DNA of 60,649 bases, from the NCBI GenBank assembly GCA_964609385.1, contig CAZSSM010000043.1:1-60649 (forward strand), written 5' to 3'. The stretch comes from CAZSSM01 sp964609385 (GTDB taxonomy: Bacteria > Planctomycetota > Planctomycetia > Isosphaerales > Isosphaeraceae). The notes beneath the pieces are model-generated. The model was not told where the DNA came from, did not search any database, and saw nothing but the letters and a program-made list of their open reading frames with translations. The position numbers and the translations under genes are program-made. Position 1 is the first letter of the stretch; the number at the start of each line of letters is the position of its first letter. Of the stretch, positions 57,101 to 60,649 are shown in pieces.

Positions 57101-57418
57101 CTCGATCGAATTGCCTCGAAGTATCGTCGGGATCAGATACTTCACCACATCCTGAACCCCTCTGACGTGGTGGATCAGAAGTATCGGAACTACGCCGTAG
57201 AGACGTGGTCGGGAAGGTTTTACTCGGGACTATTGATCGAGGATTCAGAGGAGTCGTTGGTACTCCGCAACGTACAAGGTGAGGCGATTCGGATCCCGCG
57301 TGAGGACGTAGACCGCTCGGCCCCCTTAAATCAATCGATCATGCCGGAGGGCCTTCTCCAAGATCTGACCGCTGAGCAGGCCGCCGACCTCTTGGCGTTT
57401 TTAGCCACACTTAAGTGA
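54200..57418 (+). CDS. Lipoprotein fusing a PQQ sugar-dehydrogenase-like propeller to three c-type haem motifs
   Basis: Predicted exported oxidoreductase of about 1072 residues. A signal peptide with lipobox LGC (residues about 1-22) precedes a low-complexity linker. Residues about 115-475 resemble glucose/sorbosone dehydrogenase (FNRLFGLAFHPDYARNGRIY, YAGGHNGGCLKFGPIDGYLY, EIWAYGFRNPWRMSFDRLTG, YGDYQVGTIWGL). The middle region carries CVLCH (Cys632-His636) and CSHCH (Cys721-His725). The end is a planctomycete haem domain with CRDCH (Cys951-His955), GPDLDRIASKYRRDQILHHI and DLLAFLATLK. Electrons from substrate oxidation could pass through the haems; substrate and acceptor are unknown. It is the last gene of the TPR/ASPIC cluster. 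Confidence 0.9.
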   Translation: MSRCCSSPTSLLCLIVLAALGCREDDDVELSSVPRPSTTIDSIDASEGASNGVPIAPVSLTTVPESKTKAIPRAEQPSDPNDRSSSRDRSTTVRIDSGIVLPWTTSRVRGTPEPAPPYAVEPAFPDLILEEPVVITAVPSTERLVVAQTNGQVVTFAHDSDSQAVDVALDLSSERPGFNRLFGLAFHPDYARNGRIYLCYTVGRKVDDGTRVSEFRTNLADPPQIDPSSERVLLTWYAGGHNGGCLKFGPIDGYLYISAGDGADPTPPDPFKAGQDLSTLLSKIMRIDVDQRDPDRQYRVPSDNPFVDRPKARPEIWAYGFRNPWRMSFDRLTGNLWVGDVGWELWEMVHRVEGGGNYGWSLTEAGQPVRSDIEPGPTPIIPPVVRHPHSEAASMTGGFVYRGSRLPELRGMYIYGDYQVGTIWGLRYEAGEVTEHRVLAETPIRLSAFGEDSDGEIYLLDYQRTNQVYRLIRNESRGDKNAAPFPRRLSETGLFRSTARHEPEAGVIPYAINATIWEDHAEVERLMALPESHAITFKENRLWEFPEGAVLTRTISRQLRAGDPSSRRRLETQMLHFEGGSWRPYTYAWNAEQTDAELIDADGGERIWTFNDPLTPNGQRTITTRYAARSECVLCHNPWAGEGLLFGRQSATPLTANTLQLHTNVEVDGKVVEQLARFQDLGVFNESFPDTPASTWNRLVDPHDFDQPLEARARSYLAANCSHCHRFGAGGSASIFLTFDKANDQMNALGVAPMQGSFKIDGARIIDPGSPVTSTLYYRMAKLGSGRMPRVGVHKVDVEGLDLIYNWIAQLDAEGQSIADLPADDHRLEWGRLDPSTLDALERLSDPRLLDTQPGTSNNTLNRILEDVGGALALLRMIDQGEVDEAVVEAILDRMGEGGRTEVRDLFERFVPKEHRVARLGRQIDVQELLEVNGDPDQGRALYFEGSELTCRDCHRVGGQGREVGPDLDRIASKYRRDQILHHILNPSDVVDQKYRNYAVETWSGRFYSGLLIEDSEESLVLRNVQGEAIRIPREDVDRSAPLNQSIMPEGLLQDLTAEQAADLLAFLATLK

Positions 57419-57462
57419 GTATCACGTGCTCGGCAGAAGTCAGGATCATAATAGGCTCGACA

Positions 57463-58002
57463 TCAAGCTCGGACCGTACCGGATTGAAATAACGGCCTCG
57501 GTCCGATAGTCGCGGTTGTTGAGCTGGTCGCGGGTGAGCCTTTGGTAAAGAGAGTCTCGGTCGGTTCTGAGTCTAGCAGGCAAAGAAGTGTAGCAGGATC
57601 GAGTCCGCTGTCTTCATGAGTCGTTATGAGGAGGCGGTTGTTGTCGGAGAGTTCGACACGTGCCATTAGCAACACTATCACGAGCGTAGAATCTTCGGTC
57701 AGATAGACGGCGAGGTCCTCGCAGTGCTCGCCAGCGATTAAGCACGGATTGTTTTCGGCAAAGTCGACTTCCTCGACATGCTTAGTTATTTCGAAAGTGT
57801 GTCGTAGTTCACTGGTCTCTAGCTCGTAGAGCCGGGCTAATTCGCCGGAATCCAGGTGTCTGGGGTTGCTAGTGCCAGCATCCCGTTGGGCGTCAACGAT
57901 GAACTGAATCGAGTTCGTGCGATTTCCTCCTCTTCCTCCTCGGTGTCGCGGATCAGAGGAAGATTCCGAACAGTTCTCGCGAAATCGGCAACCGGCTTGC
58001 AA
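57463..58002 (-). CDS. Hypothetical protein, unrecognised
   Basis: Up to 179 residues on the minus strand with balanced, protein-like composition in the central part (LARLYELETSELRHTFEI, EDLAVYLTEDSTLVIVLL, LLITTHEDSGLDPATLLC). The N-terminal 45 residues, Arg/Gly/Ser-rich, look less real, so a downstream start is likely. There are no motifs, signal or membrane segment that I can identify. It is convergent with the three-haem gene. It could be a gene of unknown family or a chance frame. Confidence 0.4.
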   Translation of the reverse strand: MQAGCRFRENCSESSSDPRHRGGRGGNRTNSIQFIVDAQRDAGTSNPRHLDSGELARLYELETSELRHTFEITKHVEEVDFAENNPCLIAGEHCEDLAVYLTEDSTLVIVLLMARVELSDNNRLLITTHEDSGLDPATLLCLLDSEPTETLFTKGSPATSSTTATIGPRPLFQSGTVRA

Positions 58003-58096
58003 ACCTGGAAGGAAGTCGACGAAATTACAGTTCGTGGGCTGATTAAATCAGTTGATCCTACATGAGATCTGAGTTACTCGGTGGCGGGGACAATCT

Positions 58097-59770
58097 TCAT
58101 GTGATCGGTCTCGCCTCCACCGTCGATGACTCGTCCAGTTCAGTAGCCTGTTCGTTTGCTAGGCTTGGTACGTATTTATGTGATTTGTATCGTTCATGTT
58201 CGCGATCGGCATACTGGAGCTGGAGACGGCTCCAGCGTCGGCCGGACAACTCGAGGAATCCAAAAAGGAGCGTGAGAGCCAGGGCCGAGCCGAGTGACGC
58301 TAAAGGCGCGTTCGATCGAGTGACTTCCGAGATGTTGCGGACCATCTGGTCCGATCCGACGGCAGCCACGCTCGCCAAAGGGACTCCATAGACCGGGCAG
58401 ATGGTCGATACGCAGGCCATCCAGATCGAATCGTTGTTGAGGGTCGAGCCGATCGTCCAGGCGACTAGGAGCGGGATCAGGAAGAGCAATGCGCCGATCC
58501 CACCGAAGAGGCTGGCGCTGAGCCGGGCTCGATAGCGGACGCGAGTAAATTGCCAGAGCAATCCTAAGTTCAGCACGGATAGTGCAGCGACGATTGGTCC
58601 GGCCAGCGTACGGATCTGGACCGGAGGCACGTTGGTCTGGCCAGTTTGTGCGAGGATTAGCGGGAGCGCTCCGCCAAGCAGGGTGATCGCGGACAGGACC
58701 AGCAGGGCGACCCGATTGAACTGCTCGTCGGCCAGTGGTGCGACGCCTCGGTCGCCTTGGTGTCGGGCGCGTCGGTACCCCTTGAGCACTCGGAAGAGGT
58801 CCGGAGACACGCAGAGACTCAGACCGATCCCGACGATCATCAAGGCCATCGACGGGATGAGCATCTTGGCCAAGAGAGGGAGCGCGTCCACGCGGAGGGT
58901 CAAGGAGGCGATTAAGAGGGCCAACCATGCCTGGAAAATGATGGCGATCGGCTTGGATAGGCAATGCCCCGCCTGATTGCGAATCTTCCGGATCGCAGCG
59001 ATTAGAGCGAACCCGCCGATCGGGATTGTAAAGATGAGGTGGGCAATGACATTGGGGATCGCCTGACCGAAGAGGGTGTAAAAGCTGTATTGTCCGGTGA
59101 GCAGTCCATCGATCTGGCCACGAGTGCTGATTTCCTCGAAGAATCGTCCTGGAGGAATCGATTCAGAGGCTATGCCAAGTAGGTGGAACCCAGAGATGAG
59201 TAAACCTAGAACCATGATGACGAGCCAGGCGCGGCCATCGGTCTGCTTCTGACCGCTGGGGCCCATCAGAGAGATCGCCAAAGTGCACGCGTTGGCCGCC
59301 AGACCTGATGCCACGATGCAAACGGTGGTGACCAGGAACGTCGTCATCCCTTGAATGATCGGAACAGAACTGATCGATGTCGCGGTCAGTTTGTAAGCGG
59401 CGAGAACGTGGCAGATCAACGAGAACGGTAGAATGATGGCGAGCTGGAAGATCTCGCGGATCGGTATGCCGAACATCAGCCCGGAGACCAACTGGAGGGG
59501 TGTTTGGGGCGTGATCCGATGAAAGTCGATCAGGCCAGTCTCCCGAATCGCACTGACGACACGAGCGATCCGGAACGCTGAAGCGAGAGACACTGTGACG
59601 AGTTGGATGCCGGACAAGAACCACAAGGCCGTGAGGACTCCGAAGGGTCCTAGAGGTATGAAGGCCAGAGTCGTCAGTCCCACGCAGACGACCAAGACAA
59701 AACCGCCGTTGGTGACCAAGTCGCCCGGCCGCAGCCGGGTCCGCGCGTACATGATGATCAGTGGGTTCAT
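58097..59770 (-). CDS. ABC exporter membrane subunit (ABC-2-like), large
   Basis: About 557 residues with roughly a dozen hydrophobic segments (VLVVCVGLTTLAFIPLGPFG, IFQLAIILPFSLICHVLAAY, AWLVIMVLGLLISGFHLLGI, ALLIASLTLRVDALPLLAKM, IGALLFLIPLLVAWTIG and others). ATG 59770 overlaps the ATPase stop (ATGA), which assigns it to that transporter. It is about twice the size of a typical ABC-2 permease, so it may be a single-chain permease. The substrate is unknown. Confidence 0.8.
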   Translation of the reverse strand: MNPLIIMYARTRLRPGDLVTNGGFVLVVCVGLTTLAFIPLGPFGVLTALWFLSGIQLVTVSLASAFRIARVVSAIRETGLIDFHRITPQTPLQLVSGLMFGIPIREIFQLAIILPFSLICHVLAAYKLTATSISSVPIIQGMTTFLVTTVCIVASGLAANACTLAISLMGPSGQKQTDGRAWLVIMVLGLLISGFHLLGIASESIPPGRFFEEISTRGQIDGLLTGQYSFYTLFGQAIPNVIAHLIFTIPIGGFALIAAIRKIRNQAGHCLSKPIAIIFQAWLALLIASLTLRVDALPLLAKMLIPSMALMIVGIGLSLCVSPDLFRVLKGYRRARHQGDRGVAPLADEQFNRVALLVLSAITLLGGALPLILAQTGQTNVPPVQIRTLAGPIVAALSVLNLGLLWQFTRVRYRARLSASLFGGIGALLFLIPLLVAWTIGSTLNNDSIWMACVSTICPVYGVPLASVAAVGSDQMVRNISEVTRSNAPLASLGSALALTLLFGFLELSGRRWSRLQLQYADREHERYKSHKYVPSLANEQATELDESSTVEARPIT

Positions 59771-60648
59771 ATGTCTCGCTCCTCGGATCCAACCTTCAAG
59801 AAGATCGATTCCAGGTCCTGGGCCTTGCGATAAAACGCGACGACCGAGACGTCCGCCCGGATCAGTGTGGCGAGCAACCGCGCCTCGGCCTCGCGCGAGC
59901 CGTGATGGACCAAACTCCAACGGTTCGAGCCGGCTGACTCCTCTGGTTCAAGCCTCTCGGCGTCGGGGTCTTCGGCAACGACCCGCTCTAGCTCTTCAGA
60001 GCCGCCGACGGTCTCGATCAGAATCGGGCTCCTCGCATTGATCCGTTGGGCAACATCATCAATGGTCCCACTGATGATCAATTGGCCGCGATCCATGATC
60101 GCCACGGAGTCACAGAACTCGGTCATCTCAGCCAGGATGTGGGAGCTGACCAGGATCGTTCGCCCCATCGCAGCGCGTTGCTTGATGATATCCCGCAGGG
60201 CGATCCGCGACATTGGATCCAGTCCACTGGCCGGCTCGTCAAGTAAGAGGACTTCAGGATCAGGAATCAGCGTCTTGGCCAGCATGAGACGCTGCCGCAT
60301 CCCGCGCGAGAGCGATCCGGCCTTCTCGTCTCGACGTGCTGCCAAGCCAACCTGATCCAGATGATAGTTGACAACCCGTTGGCGGTCCCCTCGAGAGATT
60401 CCATAGCTGTGGGCAAAGAGGTCGAGGAACTGCCAGGCCTTGAGGTCGGCGTAGATCGGCGGGAAGTCGGGCATAAACCCCAGTTTCCGACGCGCCTCGG
60501 TCGGTCGTTCCAAAGCGTCGATCCCGGCAACGTCGATTGCTCCGTAAGTCGGTTCGAGTAGGCCTAAGACCGTCCGCATTGTGGTTGTCTTACCAGCGCC
60601 GTTGGGCCCGAGTAGGCCGCAAACGGTTCCTGCCTCGACATCCAAGCT
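59767..60648 (-). CDS. ABC transporter ATP-binding protein (5' end beyond window)
   Basis: Type 2 exporter ATPase. Walker A GPNGAGKTTTM, Q-loop region FMPDFPPIYADLKAWQFL, signature SLSRGMRQRLMLAK, Walker B VLLLDEPASGLDP and switch His in LVSSHILAEM are present. A C-terminal accessory region of about 90 residues follows. The frame stays open to the window end, reading SLDVEAGTV, so the first 15-20 residues are missing. Its stop overlaps the permease gene. The neighbours suggest drug, lipid or protein export. Confidence 0.9.
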   Translation of the reverse strand, partial: SLDVEAGTVCGLLGPNGAGKTTTMRTVLGLLEPTYGAIDVAGIDALERPTEARRKLGFMPDFPPIYADLKAWQFLDLFAHSYGISRGDRQRVVNYHLDQVGLAARRDEKAGSLSRGMRQRLMLAKTLIPDPEVLLLDEPASGLDPMSRIALRDIIKQRAAMGRTILVSSHILAEMTEFCDSVAIMDRGQLIISGTIDDVAQRINARSPILIETVGGSEELERVVAEDPDAERLEPEESAGSNRWSLVHHGSREAEARLLATLIRADVSVVAFYRKAQDLESIFLKVGSEERDI

Positions 60649-60649
60649 C

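Noticed and set aside
1..60649. CRISPR array
   Set aside because: No regularly spaced direct repeats were seen; the only tandem repetition is coding (RTX and the S6 tail).

Overview
The window is G+C-rich, gene-dense bacterial DNA from a draft assembly (a 10-base N gap lies at 13541-13550). It reads as a member of the Planctomycetota. The markers are a DUF1559 / H-X9-DG prepilin-like protein, an N-terminal 'LEERVVLA' LExR-type leader on a repeat protein, a C-terminal planctomycete-type haem-binding domain (TIGR02603-like), an ASPIC/UnbV protein beside TPR proteins, and N-terminally extended ribosomal protein L9. The exact family cannot be fixed from the sequence alone.

Layout. 0-4.5 kb: a TroABCD-like Mn/Zn ABC transporter operon in which both permeases carry C-terminal cytoplasmic winged-helix/metalloregulator modules. 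4.6-5.8 kb: a rhomboid protease on the minus strand. 6.2-9.9 kb: arginine genes argB, argD and argF. 10.0-14.4 kb: RNase PH, a broken alpha/beta hydrolase, a secreted protein with SPOR-like segments, the assembly gap, and an RdgB/HAM1 pyrophosphatase. 14.4-19.6 kb, minus strand: a translation/replication cluster, rplY-pth-rpsF-ssb-rplI-dnaB, with a perfect 34-bp palindrome between rplI and dnaB. 20.3-25.6 kb: a partner-switching pair (HATPase plus STAS), a BtuF-like protein whose 3' end overlaps the STAS gene, two M16 peptidase-family proteins (one with and one without the zinc motif), and a GNAT acetyltransferase. 25.9-30.5 kb: a zinc-ribbon membrane protein and full-length cobalamin-dependent methionine synthase. 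30.6-35.3 kb: an RTX-repeat/cohesin-like protein and HflK/HflC. 36.3-37.1 kb: a decayed IS5-family element with recognisable terminal repeats. 37.5-43.1 kb: mutL, fused aroD-aroE, aroK and a prepilin peptidase. 43.2-47.6 kb: small envelope proteins, hisH, hisA and a membrane protein. 48.4-57.4 kb: the DUF1559 prepilin and a four-gene secreted cluster (TPR, ASPIC/VCBS lipoprotein, TPR, three-haem sugar-dehydrogenase-like lipoprotein). 58.1-60.6 kb: an ABC-2-type exporter, cut by the window end.

How the genes work together. Several blocks are ordinary housekeeping pathways (arginine, shikimate and histidine synthesis, translation, mismatch repair). Three parts look less ordinary. The metal transporter may sense Mn through its own permease tails, one with a MntR-like ligand set and one degenerate. 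The 49.8-57.4 kb cluster pairs membrane-anchored TPR proteins with an extracellular ASPIC protein and a fusion of a PQQ-sugar-dehydrogenase fold with three c-type haem motifs. The prepilin peptidase at 42.1 kb could process the prepilin-like DUF1559 protein at 48.4 kb. Most assignments rest on motifs read by eye; no database search was possible.
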